From positions 1 to 64,000 of the forward strand of contig JAEPMI010000008.1 of the NCBI GenBank assembly GCA_017644045.1: 64,000 nucleotides of DNA, read 5' to 3'. The notes beneath the pieces are model-generated. The model made no database searches. It was not told the DNA's origin and was given only the letters and a program-made list of their open reading frames with translations. How positions within the stretch are numbered: position 1 is the stretch's first letter; the number at the start of each line of letters is the position of its first letter. The position numbers and the translations under genes were made by a program. Source of the DNA: Deltaproteobacteria bacterium. Its GTDB lineage: Bacteria > Myxococcota_A > Polyangia > Polyangiales > Houyiibacteriaceae. Below, one piece after another: positions 45,961 to 55,600 of the stretch.

Positions 45961-47391
45961 ATGGCATTTCGAGACGACAACGAGGCGCTCCGGGCCCGCA
46001 CCAAGGCCGCGGAGAAGCGGGCGGCGGAAGCGGAGGGCGAGCGCGAGCGGATGCAGCGCGAGCTGGCCGAGGCCAAGTCGAACGACGCCGCCGATGCCAA
46101 GCGCATCAAAGAGCTCGAGAAGCGACTGGCGAAGCTCGAGCCCAAGCCGCCGAAGAGCCCGTCCGCGGCACCCGCGCGCTTCGCCGTGTTCGCGGCGCTC
46201 GCCCTGGTCCTGATGGGGGGCATCGCCGGCTACATGATGATGATGCCGGTGGAGTCGAAGGACCCGGCGATGCCGATGCCTGCGGCTCAGGCCGTGGAGG
46301 CGCCGGCGCCGGCGCCCGTCCCCCCGCCCCCCGCGCCGGAGCCGGCCGGTCCGCTCGAGCGCGTTCGGCTCGCGGGGGTCGTGCGCTCGGCGGATGGCGT
46401 CGAAGGACTCGATGTGGGCGCGGGCTGTATCGCCGACCTCGGCGTGGAAGAAGGATTCTCCAAGCTCCAGGTGCGCTGCGGCGCGGGCGATCGCGTCGTC
46501 ACGATCTACGGTGGCGTCGAGGCCAACCCCGCGGGGATCGTGCAGACGAGCGGCGGAGTGGAAGAGGCCATCACCGTGCCCGGCTACGTCAGCCGCTCGA
46601 TGAGCTACGCGCGGACCGGTCAGTGGTCCGGCCCGACGCCTCAGATCCAGATCGACCCCGACCAGCACGCCGCGCGCATCTGGCTCCAGGGCATCGAAGC
46701 GCGGGACGTCCTGCTGCACCTCCAGTTCTCCGACTTCGGTGTGGGTGAGCGCGCCGCCGCTCAGGACGCGCAGGGCACGGTCGCCCTCGGCACGCTCGCG
46801 AAGCTGGTCGTTCGCGGTGAGGTGCCCGGCGCGCTCGGCGACCTCGACACCGACGACTGCGTCTTCCGGAGCGAGCCGGTCCCGCGCTCCGGTCCCGGCG
46901 CGCTGACCGCGCGCTTCGTCGCGAGCTGCGGTGATCGCATCCTCTACGGCGCGGGCCGCTCCGGTTGGATCCCCGCCCCGGCCGACGGCCAGGTCGCCGG
47001 ACCCGTCGAGGACACGCAGATGAGCGCCGCCGACACCGACCCGATGATGACCTACACCGGCGACAGCCTGACCCTGGTGGAGCCCGAGTGGCGCATCGTC
47101 TTCGACCTCGAGCCACACCCCGCGTGCACGCTCACCGACGGACACTGGGTCGGCGCGATCCGTGACGAGACGGGCGAGCTACGGACCGGCGTCACCCTCA
47201 CCGACGGCGAGCTCACCCTGCCGGACGGCAGCGTGCTCATGGGCACCGAGGACATGCGCTGTCACGAAGGCGTCGCGCGCTGGACCACCGAAGACGGCAC
47301 CACGATGCTCGACGGCCACTTCGGCCCGAGCTTCGCCACCTGGGTGGGTCGGCTCGGCACCGGCCCGCTGATCGAGCTCTACCGGAACTGA
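45961..47391 (+). CDS. Coiled-coil membrane-anchored protein of unknown function
   Basis: The 476-residue product has an N-terminal coiled coil of about 55 residues (heptad-like AEKRAAEAEGERERMQRELAEAK). One transmembrane helix follows near 75-97 (FAVFAALALVLMGGIAGYMMMM), then a Pro/Ala-rich linker and a large, probably periplasmic, beta-rich region (about 130-476) containing several Cys residues. The sequence resembles a sensor or scaffold, but no family is recognised. It is divergent from the surface protein gene at 43384-45801 and converges on the gene ending at 47396. Confidence 0.68.
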   Translation: MAFRDDNEALRARTKAAEKRAAEAEGERERMQRELAEAKSNDAADAKRIKELEKRLAKLEPKPPKSPSAAPARFAVFAALALVLMGGIAGYMMMMPVESKDPAMPMPAAQAVEAPAPAPVPPPPAPEPAGPLERVRLAGVVRSADGVEGLDVGAGCIADLGVEEGFSKLQVRCGAGDRVVTIYGGVEANPAGIVQTSGGVEEAITVPGYVSRSMSYARTGQWSGPTPQIQIDPDQHAARIWLQGIEARDVLLHLQFSDFGVGERAAAQDAQGTVALGTLAKLVVRGEVPGALGDLDTDDCVFRSEPVPRSGPGALTARFVASCGDRILYGAGRSGWIPAPADGQVAGPVEDTQMSAADTDPMMTYTGDSLTLVEPEWRIVFDLEPHPACTLTDGHWVGAIRDETGELRTGVTLTDGELTLPDGSVLMGTEDMRCHEGVARWTTEDGTTMLDGHFGPSFATWVGRLGTGPLIELYRN

Positions 47392-47395
47392 CGGA

Positions 47396-49033
47396 TCAGA
47401 GGCCGGAGACGGCGACCGAGTAGCTGCCGAAGTCGCCGCCATAGCCGTCGACGACGATGCCGAACACGCCCGGCCCGTTGAGCGTCGTGCTGGTCGACGA
47501 CTGGAGACCGCAGGAGTCGTCGTTGCAGGAGCGCTCGCCGGTGCGCGAGACGATCGAGAGCACCGTGTCGAACGAGGTCCCGGCGCAGAGGTTGGCGCTC
47601 ACCGTGCGGGTGGTCGACGGGCAGAGGGCGAAGAAGAACATGTCCTCCGGGCCGGAGCCGCCACAGGTCGAGCTGTACGTGCCCGAGCCGCTCGTGGAGC
47701 CCGCGTAGGTTCCGTTCGAGGTGATCCGGACGTGGTCGCCGCCGACCTGGGGGATCGACTCCCAGCGCAGGTTGACCGCGCCCGTGGGCGCGCCGGAGTG
47801 AGCGTGGACCGCGATGTGGTGAGTGCCCGCGGGCAGGGCGCGCAGGAGCTGCTCCTGGAGGGTGCCGCAGTGGTCGTCTTCGCACTGGAGCATGGAGCCA
47901 CCGCAGCCGGTCCGGACGGAGAGACGGGTGTCGAAGGCGGAGCCCATCGTGTCGACGTAGAGCACGGAGGGAACGGCCAGCGTGATGGCGTACCAGATCT
48001 CGCCGCCGGTACCGCAGCCGGTCACGGTGGCGGTCGCCATGTCGATGGCGTCCGAGCGGCTGCCGCTGGCGGCGGTGAGCGCAATGGCACCGGCGCAGGT
48101 GTCGTTCGGGGGCGGCATCGTGCAGTCCTCGTCGGTCATGCCGTCGCCGTCGTCGTCGCAGCCGTTGCCGCAGACCTCGGAGCCGAAGCAGCTGCCGTAG
48201 CCGGTGCAGCTGTCGTTGCAGGTGTGCGTGCCGGGCGTGCCGCAGCTGGTCATGCAGCTCTCGGTCGAGCCCTGCTCACAAGGGAACGTGTCGTCGGGGC
48301 CGCCGGTGCCGTCGTCGTCGCAGCCGTTGCACACCTCGATGCCGACACACGCGCCGAAGCCGTCGCAGGCGGCGTTGCAGGTCAGCGTGCCGCCCGAGCC
48401 GCAGGCGGTGGTGCAGCTCGCGGTCGAGCCCTGCTCGCAGGTGAAGCCGTCGTCGGGCGTGCCGTCGCAGTCGTCGTCGACCGCGTTGCAGACCTCTTCG
48501 GCGCCCGGGTAGATGGCGTCGTTCGTGTCGTCGCAGTCGGTGCCGGTTCCGCAGCCCACGGCGGCCACGCCGTCCATGTCGGCGTCGCTGCCGGCGTGCA
48601 TGCAGGTGCCCGCGGGCTCCTCGCAGATGTCGGTCGTGCAGGCGTCACCGTCGTCGCAGTCGACCGGCGTGCCGTCGAGGCAGCCCATGCCCGGCGTCGC
48701 GCCCGAGCCGTCGCAGGTCTCCGCGCCGTTGCAGATCATCCCGTCGTCGCACGCGGTGTCGTCGACCAGGTTGATACACCCGTCGACCGGATCGCAGGTG
48801 TCGACCGTGCAGCCGATGCCGTCGTTGCACTCGGCGTCGATGGTGCACTCCGGCCCACCGTCGATGGGCCCGCCGTCCTCCGGACCTCCGTCGTCGTCGA
48901 CCGGAATCCCGGTGTCGACGACCCCGCCGAGGTCGCGGGAGGTGGTGTCTCCTCCATCGGACGAGCCCTCTGCGCAGGCGCCCAGGGCCACCGAGGCCAG
49001 GGCGACGAGCACGACCGAGTAAGAAAATCGCAT
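47396..49033 (-). CDS. Cys- and Asp-rich lipoprotein with MopE-like metal-binding repeats
   Basis: The 545-residue lipoprotein (lipobox ALGAC, C20) has an Asp/Gly-rich spacer. Repeats of the MopE/'putative metal-binding' type follow (CDDGDACTTDIC, DCDDTNDAIYPGAEEVCNAVDDDCDGTPDDG). They are Cys-rich with acidic loops that may bind calcium or copper and are common in myxobacterial surface proteins. The C-terminal part (about 340-545) contains two related beta-sandwich-like domains (CAGAIALTAASGSRSD; DHVRITSNGTYAGST) with further Cys pairs, like bacterial pre-peptidase C-terminal domains. No catalytic motif is seen. Confidence 0.8.
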   Translation of the reverse strand: MRFSYSVVLVALASVALGACAEGSSDGGDTTSRDLGGVVDTGIPVDDDGGPEDGGPIDGGPECTIDAECNDGIGCTVDTCDPVDGCINLVDDTACDDGMICNGAETCDGSGATPGMGCLDGTPVDCDDGDACTTDICEEPAGTCMHAGSDADMDGVAAVGCGTGTDCDDTNDAIYPGAEEVCNAVDDDCDGTPDDGFTCEQGSTASCTTACGSGGTLTCNAACDGFGACVGIEVCNGCDDDGTGGPDDTFPCEQGSTESCMTSCGTPGTHTCNDSCTGYGSCFGSEVCGNGCDDDGDGMTDEDCTMPPPNDTCAGAIALTAASGSRSDAIDMATATVTGCGTGGEIWYAITLAVPSVLYVDTMGSAFDTRLSVRTGCGGSMLQCEDDHCGTLQEQLLRALPAGTHHIAVHAHSGAPTGAVNLRWESIPQVGGDHVRITSNGTYAGSTSGSGTYSSTCGGSGPEDMFFFALCPSTTRTVSANLCAGTSFDTVLSIVSRTGERSCNDDSCGLQSSTSTTLNGPGVFGIVVDGYGGDFGSYSVAVSGL

Positions 49034-49087
49034 CTCAGTGGATACGATCCGGACGGCTCCCTTTCAAGCCGTGCGCACCTGGACGAG

Positions 49088-50302
49088 TCAGCGCTGGGGC
49101 GGCGCCACCGGGGGATGGGGGGTGTCGGGGTAGACCCCCACCCACTCCCCGCCGAGGTGGGACTCGAAGAAGAAGAGCCAGCTTCGTTTCGGCACGCCGA
49201 GGCGCTGGAGCAGGCTCCGCAGCTCGCCGACCCGCTCCCGGTCGCTCAGCGCGACCTCGAGGTAGGCGTAGCGGATGCCGGTGCCGCTCGCGATGAGCGC
49301 GCCGCGCCTGCCCTCGGCGAGGTGAGCCATGACGGCTTCCTCGATGGGCGTCTTGGCCTCGACCCGAGCGCTCGGGTCCACGTGTTCTTGGTCGATCTTG
49401 AGGAAGGCGAAGCTCTCGCCGTGGGCGCTGAAGCGCTCGTCGAAGAAGAGCCCCGGCCCGTGGCTCGCCTTCCAGACATCCAGGGCGCAGGTACGGACGA
49501 TCGCGAGATCGGCCTGGCCCGGATAGTCGTCGGCCGGGCTGGGCTCGAGCTGCAGCATGCTCCACTCGGCGGCTTCGGGATCCATGGCCGCGAACGGCGT
49601 GGGGGCGCGCTCGGCTTTCAGCCGTTCGATCAGTGCGTCGACCCGTGGCTTCAGCTCGCCGAGCGGCACCAGCGTGTCGTCGACGGCCGCGCTCTTCGCG
49701 AAGCCCCAGCTCTTCTCCGGCTTGGGCATGGGCGCCACGTCGATGGCCCCGATCCAGCGATCGAGCGTCTCCTCGCCGGCGAGCGCTTCGATGGCGACGA
49801 GACCTGCACTCCAGACCGCATCGTTCGCGCCGAAGCTCATCTTCGGTGTGCACACCCGGATCTCGATCGTGCGTTCCTCGCCGAGCGAGACGCTGACCTT
49901 CGCGTCGCTCATGTCGATCCCGGTGCGGGCCTGCACGCCCTGGAGCGCGAGCTCGGGCGGGTCGGCCATGCGGTAGCCGTAGAACTCCCAGCCTTCGATC
50001 GTCGGCGCCCGCGCCATCAGCGCGTCGACCATCGGCCGGAGCTCGTGCGCCCCTTCGGTCGTCGCGACCAGCCGGTGCCCTTCGCCGCGCACGGCGGGCC
50101 CGAACTCCCACATGATCCGCGGGTCCACGGCGCCGAGGTTCTCCCGCATCCAGCCGACCAGGTCGAAATCGCTCTGCCGCCGGAACACCGCCGAGAAGTC
50201 GGCCGTGTGCTCGGCGAACCCCCGCCAAAACGCATCCATCCGGGCGAGGGCGCCCTCCCGTCGGGCGAGCTCCTCATCGGTCTCGGCGAAGATCCAGCGC
50301 AT
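49088..50302 (-). CDS. Conserved-looking hypothetical protein
   Basis: The 404-residue soluble protein has no signal peptide or membrane segment. It shows a mixed alpha/beta pattern with conserved-looking blocks (GWEFYGYRMADPP, WSMLQLEPSPADDYPGQADL, FLKIDQEHVDPSA, SWLFFFESHLGGEWVGVYPDTPH) suggestive of a defined family, but I do not recognise it. It is the last gene before the non-coding gap that precedes the pfa locus and is transcribed away from it. ATG 50302 is used as start. Confidence 0.6.
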   Translation of the reverse strand: MRWIFAETDEELARREGALARMDAFWRGFAEHTADFSAVFRRQSDFDLVGWMRENLGAVDPRIMWEFGPAVRGEGHRLVATTEGAHELRPMVDALMARAPTIEGWEFYGYRMADPPELALQGVQARTGIDMSDAKVSVSLGEERTIEIRVCTPKMSFGANDAVWSAGLVAIEALAGEETLDRWIGAIDVAPMPKPEKSWGFAKSAAVDDTLVPLGELKPRVDALIERLKAERAPTPFAAMDPEAAEWSMLQLEPSPADDYPGQADLAIVRTCALDVWKASHGPGLFFDERFSAHGESFAFLKIDQEHVDPSARVEAKTPIEEAVMAHLAEGRRGALIASGTGIRYAYLEVALSDRERVGELRSLLQRLGVPKRSWLFFFESHLGGEWVGVYPDTPHPPVAPPQR

Positions 50303-50331
50303 CCCCGGACTCTACCCGCCCCGCCCCCAAA

Positions 50332-50514
50332 ATTCCGGGGACAGGATCACCCTCCGCAACCCCCTACGAAATAGGGCGATCCGAAGCCGAAATGCATTCT
50401 TCCGTGAGCGGAACAGTCCCCCCCGTACGCGATGCGCCCATCGACAGTTTGCATTTCGCGTCCGGAGACCCCTGTTTTCGTGGGGGATCCGGGGGGTGAT
50501 CCTGTCCCCGGTTC
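50332..50514. mobile_element. REP-like palindromic element with CCGGGGACAGGATCACC ends
   Basis: A left arm of about 70 bp (50334-50404) is a clear imperfect inverted copy of the right arm (about 50440-50512). Both outer ends read CCGGGGACAGGATCACC, and inner blocks around GAAATGCA/TGCATTTC and CTACGAAAT/TTTCGT also match. Ends of the CCGGGGACA type occur around REP-associated tyrosine transposase (IS200/IS605-like) genes in other bacteria. No transposase gene is present here, so this would be a non-autonomous element. Confidence 0.65.
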
Positions 50515-50743
50515 AGAAGCCGCCGAGGCCTTGCGGCGACGCTTCGCAGCAGCCGGCGGTGCAGCGCGCTTCCGGTTGGCCGTGGCCGCAGGCGCCTTCG
50601 CCGCGTCCAGCGCAGATGGAGGTCCGGTAGCGACTCTGGCGCGCCGCGCGTCGGTTGAGCGCGGTGTACGCGCAGTGAGCGGAAGGGACGGCGACGCAGT
50701 CGCTGTCCTGGCGGCATCGCATGTGGCGCGAGGGGATGTTCAA
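50513..50743 (-). pseudogene. Fragment with eight cysteines, possible remnant of a Cys-rich lipoprotein
   Basis: The frame encodes about 70-76 residues with a regular Cys pattern (C10, C16, C24, C44, C52, C61, C65, C66 counted from a TTG at 50743), containing RQDSDCVAVP, SICAGR and CTAGCCE. It resembles the eight-cysteine clusters of myxobacterial lipoproteins. No signal peptide or good start exists, and a stop lies six codons upstream (50759-50761), so a truncated gene is more likely than an intact one. It directly abuts the REP-like element. Confidence 0.4.
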
Positions 50744-50889
50744 CCCACCCGAGTCGCCTCATGGAAGGGAGGGTACGCGAAGAACATGTTCACCTGCTCC
50801 ATGACGCTGCGCGTCAACCCCGAACCGCGCAGATTTGGCACCCACATGTGGCTCGATCGGACGCGAGCGTCCCGCCCCTCGATGTCCGC

Positions 50890-50940
50890 GAGCAAGAAAT
50901 GTCATGCCGCCGATGATTATCAAACGATGACAAACGGCCG
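50890..50940 (+). promoter_or_regulatory. AT-richer patch with inverted repeat upstream of pfaD
   Basis: The sequence around GATGATTATCAAACGATGAC is the most AT-rich spot before the pfa genes. TGTCAT (50899-50904) and ATGACA (50926-50931) form an inverted repeat with 21 nt between. It lies 80 nt before ATG 51012 and may hold the pfa promoter or an operator. No clear -35/-10 pair is called. Confidence 0.25.
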
Positions 50941-51011
50941 CCCACAGATCCGCTATCCCGGTGATCCGGCTCGGGAATTCCCGCGGCCGGACTGTTTCGC
51001 GAACAACATTC

Positions 51012-52637
51012 ATGCTCTCCCCGATCGCCATGTGGTCCCCCGGTTCTCGAGACCCGGGATTCGGCCGAGCCGCGCTCGTCGCTGCCGCCGCTGATTTTCG
51101 CTCCCCCGTGCACGTGCTCCGCGAAGGCCTCGAAGGCGGTCGCGTGGGCATCGGCGTCGAAGGCGAGGTCACCCCGCCGCGGCACCTGAACGGGCACGCG
51201 GGCTACCCGTTGCTCGCGACGTTGCCGCCGCTCTATCCGGAGTGGCTCGGCGACCGCAGCTTCCTCGAGACCCACGGCGTCCGCTTCCCCTACGTGACCG
51301 GCGCGATGGCCAACGGCATCGCGACCACCGACCTGGTCATCGCCGCCGCGAACGCCGGCATCCTCGGTTTCTTCGGCGCCGCGGGCCTCGCTTTCCCGCT
51401 CGTCGAAGCCGCGCTCGATCGACTGGAAGCCGCGCTCGGCACGGCGGGCACCGGCCCGACGTGGGGCATGAACCTCATCCATTCGCCGAACGAGCCCGCG
51501 CTCGAGGAAGCGGTGGCCGACCTCTACCTGCGCCGCGGCGTGACTCACGTCTCGGCGGCCGCCTATCTCGCGCTCACCCCGGCGATCGTTCGCTACGCGT
51601 GCAGCGGCCTCACCCAGGACGCGAGCGGCGCCATCCATCGCAAGACCCACGTCTTCGCGAAGATCAGCCGTCCCGAGACGGCACGTCACTTCCTCTCGCC
51701 GGCACCGGCCGAGATGCTCGACGCGCTCGTCTCGCGCGGTCTGCTCACCGCCGACGAAGCCCGCCTCGCCCGCCACGTGCCGGTCGCCGAAGACTTCACC
51801 GTCGAGGCCGACAGCGGCGGCCACACCGACAAGCAGTCGCTCGGCGCCGTCTTCCCGGTCATCTGCGAGCTCCGCGATCGACTCGCCGAGGAGCACGGCT
51901 ACACCCGCCCGGTCCGCATCGGCGCCGCGGGCGGTCTCGGCACGCCGCGCTCGGTCGCCGCCGCCTTCTCCATGGGCGCGGCCTACGTGCTCACCGGCTC
52001 GGTCAACCAGTCCGCCATCGAGTCTGGCCTCTCGCCCGCCGGCAAGGCCATGCTCGCGCAGGCCAGCATGGCCGACGTCGTGATGGCGCCGGCCGCCGAC
52101 ATGTTCGAGCAGGGCGTCGAGGTCCAGGTGCTCAAGCGCGGCACGATGTTTGGCGCCCGCGCCCACCGACTCTTCGTCGCCTACCGGACCTACGAGAGCC
52201 TCGACGCGATCCCCGCCGCCGAGCGCGCGAAGCTCGAGAAGCAGGTGCTCGGCGCGACCTTCGACGAGGTCCGCGCATCCACCAAGGCCTTCTGGGCCGA
52301 CCGCGACCCGCACGAGAACGCGAAGGCCGCCGCCGATCCCAAGCACGAGATGGCGCTCTGCTTCCGCTGGTACCTCGGCCTCTCGAGCCGTTGGGCCATC
52401 GTCGGCGATGCCCAGCGGCGCCTCGACTACCAGATCTGGTGCGGCCCTGCGATGGGCGCCTTCAACGACTGGGTCCGCGGCTCGTTCCTCGAGCCGCCCG
52501 AGAACCGCACGGTCGTCCAGATCGCGCTCAACCTCCTCGAAGGCGCCGCGACCGTGACGCGCGCCAACCAGCTCCGCAGTTACGGCGCGCCGGTGCCCCC
52601 GACCGCCTTCCAGTTCCGCCCCCGAATGCTCGCTTGA
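51012..52637 (+). CDS. pfaD: PUFA synthase trans enoyl reductase (PfaD, 2-nitropropane dioxygenase-like)
   Basis: The 541-residue FMN enzyme of the NPD/FabK-like TIM-barrel group acts in trans to reduce enoyl intermediates made by the PUFA synthase. The family regions HGVRFPYVTGAMANGIATTDLV, the WGMNLIHSPNEPA segment, GGHTDKQSLGAV and the FMN-phosphate loop RIGAAGGLGTPRSV are all present. A C-terminal helical extension (from about residue 400) is typical of PfaD. ATG 51012 begins a normal N terminus. It is the first gene of pfaD-pfaA-pfaC, the order known from myxobacteria such as Sorangium, and pfaA starts 34 nt later. Confidence 0.93.
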   Translation: MLSPIAMWSPGSRDPGFGRAALVAAAADFRSPVHVLREGLEGGRVGIGVEGEVTPPRHLNGHAGYPLLATLPPLYPEWLGDRSFLETHGVRFPYVTGAMANGIATTDLVIAAANAGILGFFGAAGLAFPLVEAALDRLEAALGTAGTGPTWGMNLIHSPNEPALEEAVADLYLRRGVTHVSAAAYLALTPAIVRYACSGLTQDASGAIHRKTHVFAKISRPETARHFLSPAPAEMLDALVSRGLLTADEARLARHVPVAEDFTVEADSGGHTDKQSLGAVFPVICELRDRLAEEHGYTRPVRIGAAGGLGTPRSVAAAFSMGAAYVLTGSVNQSAIESGLSPAGKAMLAQASMADVVMAPAADMFEQGVEVQVLKRGTMFGARAHRLFVAYRTYESLDAIPAAERAKLEKQVLGATFDEVRASTKAFWADRDPHENAKAAADPKHEMALCFRWYLGLSSRWAIVGDAQRRLDYQIWCGPAMGAFNDWVRGSFLEPPENRTVVQIALNLLEGAATVTRANQLRSYGAPVPPTAFQFRPRMLA

Positions 52638-52671
52638 TTCCGAACTCGCCAACCGCAGCAACGACACGACG

Positions 52672-55600
52672 ATGACGAAGAACGACTCCAAGCCCTCCAC
52701 CGACGCCCGGCCGCCGATCGCGGTCGTCGGCCTCTCCACCCTCTTCCCCGGCTCGGTCGACTCGACCGGCTTCTGGCGGGACATTCTCGAGGGCAACGAC
52801 CAGATGAGCGACGTCCCGGCGAGCCACTGGCTCATCGAGGACTACTACGACGCCGACCCGAAGGCGCCGGACAAGACCTACGCGAAGCGCGGCGCGTTCG
52901 TGCCCAAGGTCGACTTCGATCCGATGGCCTGGGGCGTGCCGCCGAGCACCATCCCGGCGACCGACACCTGTCAGCTCCTCGCCCTCATCGTCGCGCAGCG
53001 CGTGCTCGAGGACGCCGCCCGCGGCCAGTTCGACTACGCCGACCGCGATCGCATGAGCGTGATCCTCGGCGTGACCAGCGCCCAGGAGCTCCTCGGCGCG
53101 ATGGTCAGCCGCCTGCAGCGCCCGGTGTGGACCAAGGCCCTCCGCGAGATGGGCCTCGGCGAGGACGAGGTGCAGGAAGCCTGCGAGCGCATCGAGGAGC
53201 ACTACACCCCGTGGCAGGAGGCGACCTTCCCGGGCGTGCTCGGCAACGTGGTCGCCGGCCGCATCGCGAACCGCCTGAACCTCGGCGGGACCAACTGCGT
53301 GACCGACGCGGCGTGCGCGAGCAGCTTCAGCGCGCTCTCGATGGCGGTCAGCGAGCTCTACCTGGGGACCTCGGACGTCGTGATCTGCGGTGGCGCGGAC
53401 ACGATGAACGACATCTTCATGTACCTCTGCTTCTCGAAGACGCCGGCGCTCTCCAAGAGCGGGGACTGCCGGCCCTTCAGCGACCAGGCCGACGGAACCA
53501 TGCTCGGCGAGGGCTTCGGCATGGTCGCGCTCAAGCGCCTCGACCAGGCCGAGAAGGACGGCGACCGCATCTATGGCGTGATCCGTGGCGTCGGCTCGAG
53601 CAGCGACGGCGGCGGCACCGCCGTCTACGCGCCGGTCCCGAAGGGCCAGGCCAAGGCCATCCGCCGCGCCTACCAGCTCGCGGGCTACGGCCCCGACACC
53701 GTCGAGCTCGTCGAGGCGCATGGCACCGGCACCATCGCCGGCGACGCCGCCGAGTTCGGCGGCCTCCGCATGGTCTTCGACGAGAGCGGCCGCGAAGACC
53801 GCCAGTGGTGCGCGCTCGGCTCGGTGAAGTCGATGATCGGCCATACCAAGGCCGCCGCCGGCGCCGCCGGGCTCATCAAGGGCATCCTCGCGCTCCAGCA
53901 CAAGGTGCTGCCGCCGACGATCAAGATCGATCAGCCGAACCCGAAGCTCGAGCTCACCGAGAGCCCCTTCCACCTGAGCACCCGCGCGCGCCCCTGGGTT
54001 CGCCCGGAGGATCACCCGCGGCGTGCGGGCGTGAGCTCGTTCGGCTTCGGCGGCTCGAACTTCCACATCGCCGTCGAGGAGTACGTCGGCGAGGGCACGA
54101 AGGCCTTCCGGCGCCGCGTGTCGCCGACGGAGCTCTTCGTGCTCGGCGCCGCCACGCCCGAGGCGCTCGCGAAGGCCGCGACCCAGCTGAAGGCCGACGT
54201 CGCGATCGAAGACGGCATGTTCGCCTTCCTCGCGCGCCACACGCAGGAGACCTTCGATCCGAAGGCCGAGTGTCGCCTGTCCGTCGTCGCCAAGGACGCG
54301 GACGAGCTCGCCAAGAAGCTCGACAAGGCCGCCGCGCTCGTCGCGAAGGGCGAGCCCGCCGCGACGCCGGATGGCATCGCCTTCGGCAAGGGCGCGTTCG
54401 AGGGAGACCTCGCGTTCGTGTACCCGGGGCAGGGCAGCCAGTACGTCGACATGGGCGCCGACGTCGCGATGACCTGGGAAGAGGCGCTGCGCGCGTGGGA
54501 CCGGGCCGCGAGCCTGGACGTGACCCGCGCGCTGCACTCCGTGGTCTTCCCGATGCCGGTCTTCGACGATGCCTCGAAGAAGGCGCAGGAGAAGACGCTC
54601 ACCGCCACCGAGTGGGCGCAGCCCGCGCTCGGCGTGACCAGCCAGTCCTACGGCGCGCTGATGGCGCGCCTCGGCCTGAAGCCCGCCGCCGTCACCGGTC
54701 ACAGCTTCGGCGAGGTCATGGCGCTCCACGCCGCCGGCGCGCTCAGCGACGCCGACGCGATCCGCGTGGCCCGCGCCCGCGGCGAACGCATGGCCGCCGC
54801 TGCGAGCGGCACGCCCGGCGCGATGACCGCCGTGAGCGCCGACGCCGAGACCCTGAAGGCCAAGCTCGCCGAGTGGGCCATCGAAGGCGTCGTCTTCGCG
54901 AACCACAACCACCCGACGCAGGTCGTCCTGAGCGGTCCGACCGCGGGCATCGATCAGGTCGAGGCCAAGCTGAAGGACGCGAAGCTCCGCTTCACTCGTC
55001 TCCCCGTCGCGACCGCGTTCCACTCGAGCGTCGTCAGCGACTCGGTCGCGCCCTTCGCCGGCTTCCTCGAGGGCGTCGAGCTGAAGGCGCCGAGCGTGCC
55101 GGTCTACGGCAACACCGAGGCCGCGCCGTACCCGAGCGACCCGGCCGCGATGCGCGCGCTGCTCGCGAACCAGCTCGCCAACCCGGTGCGCTTCGTCGAG
55201 TCGATCGAGGCGATGTACGCCGCCGGCGTGCGCACCTTCGTGGAGGTCGGCGCCGGCTCGGTGCTCACGGGTCTCGTCGGCCGCATCCTGAAGGGCCGAC
55301 CGCACCTCGCGGTCTCGCTCGACCGCAAGGGCAAGCACGGGCTCACGAGCTTGAACACCGCGCTCGGTCAGCTCGCCGCCGCGGGCGCACCGCTCCAGCT
55401 CGGCGCGCTCTGGGAGGCGTTCGAGCCCGTCGAGGATCCGCGCACGACCAAGAAGCCGAAGCTCTCCGTCGCCATCGGCGGCGCCAACCACGGCAAGCCG
55501 TACCCGCCGCTCGAGGGCGCCGTCGCGCTGCCGAAGCCCAACCCGCCGCGCGCAGCTCAGGTGGCCGCGAAGCCGGCTCCTGCGGCCACGCCGGCCGCTC

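Larger units (their letters stand above)
50303..51011. other. Gene-free gap with a REP-like inverted repeat, a Cys-rich remnant and the pfa promoter region
   Basis: This gap holds the 50332-50514 inverted repeat, a Cys-rich open frame on the minus strand at 50513-50743 and an AT-richer patch at about 50890-50940. I see no intact gene. The pfa locus starts at its right end. Confidence 0.6.
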
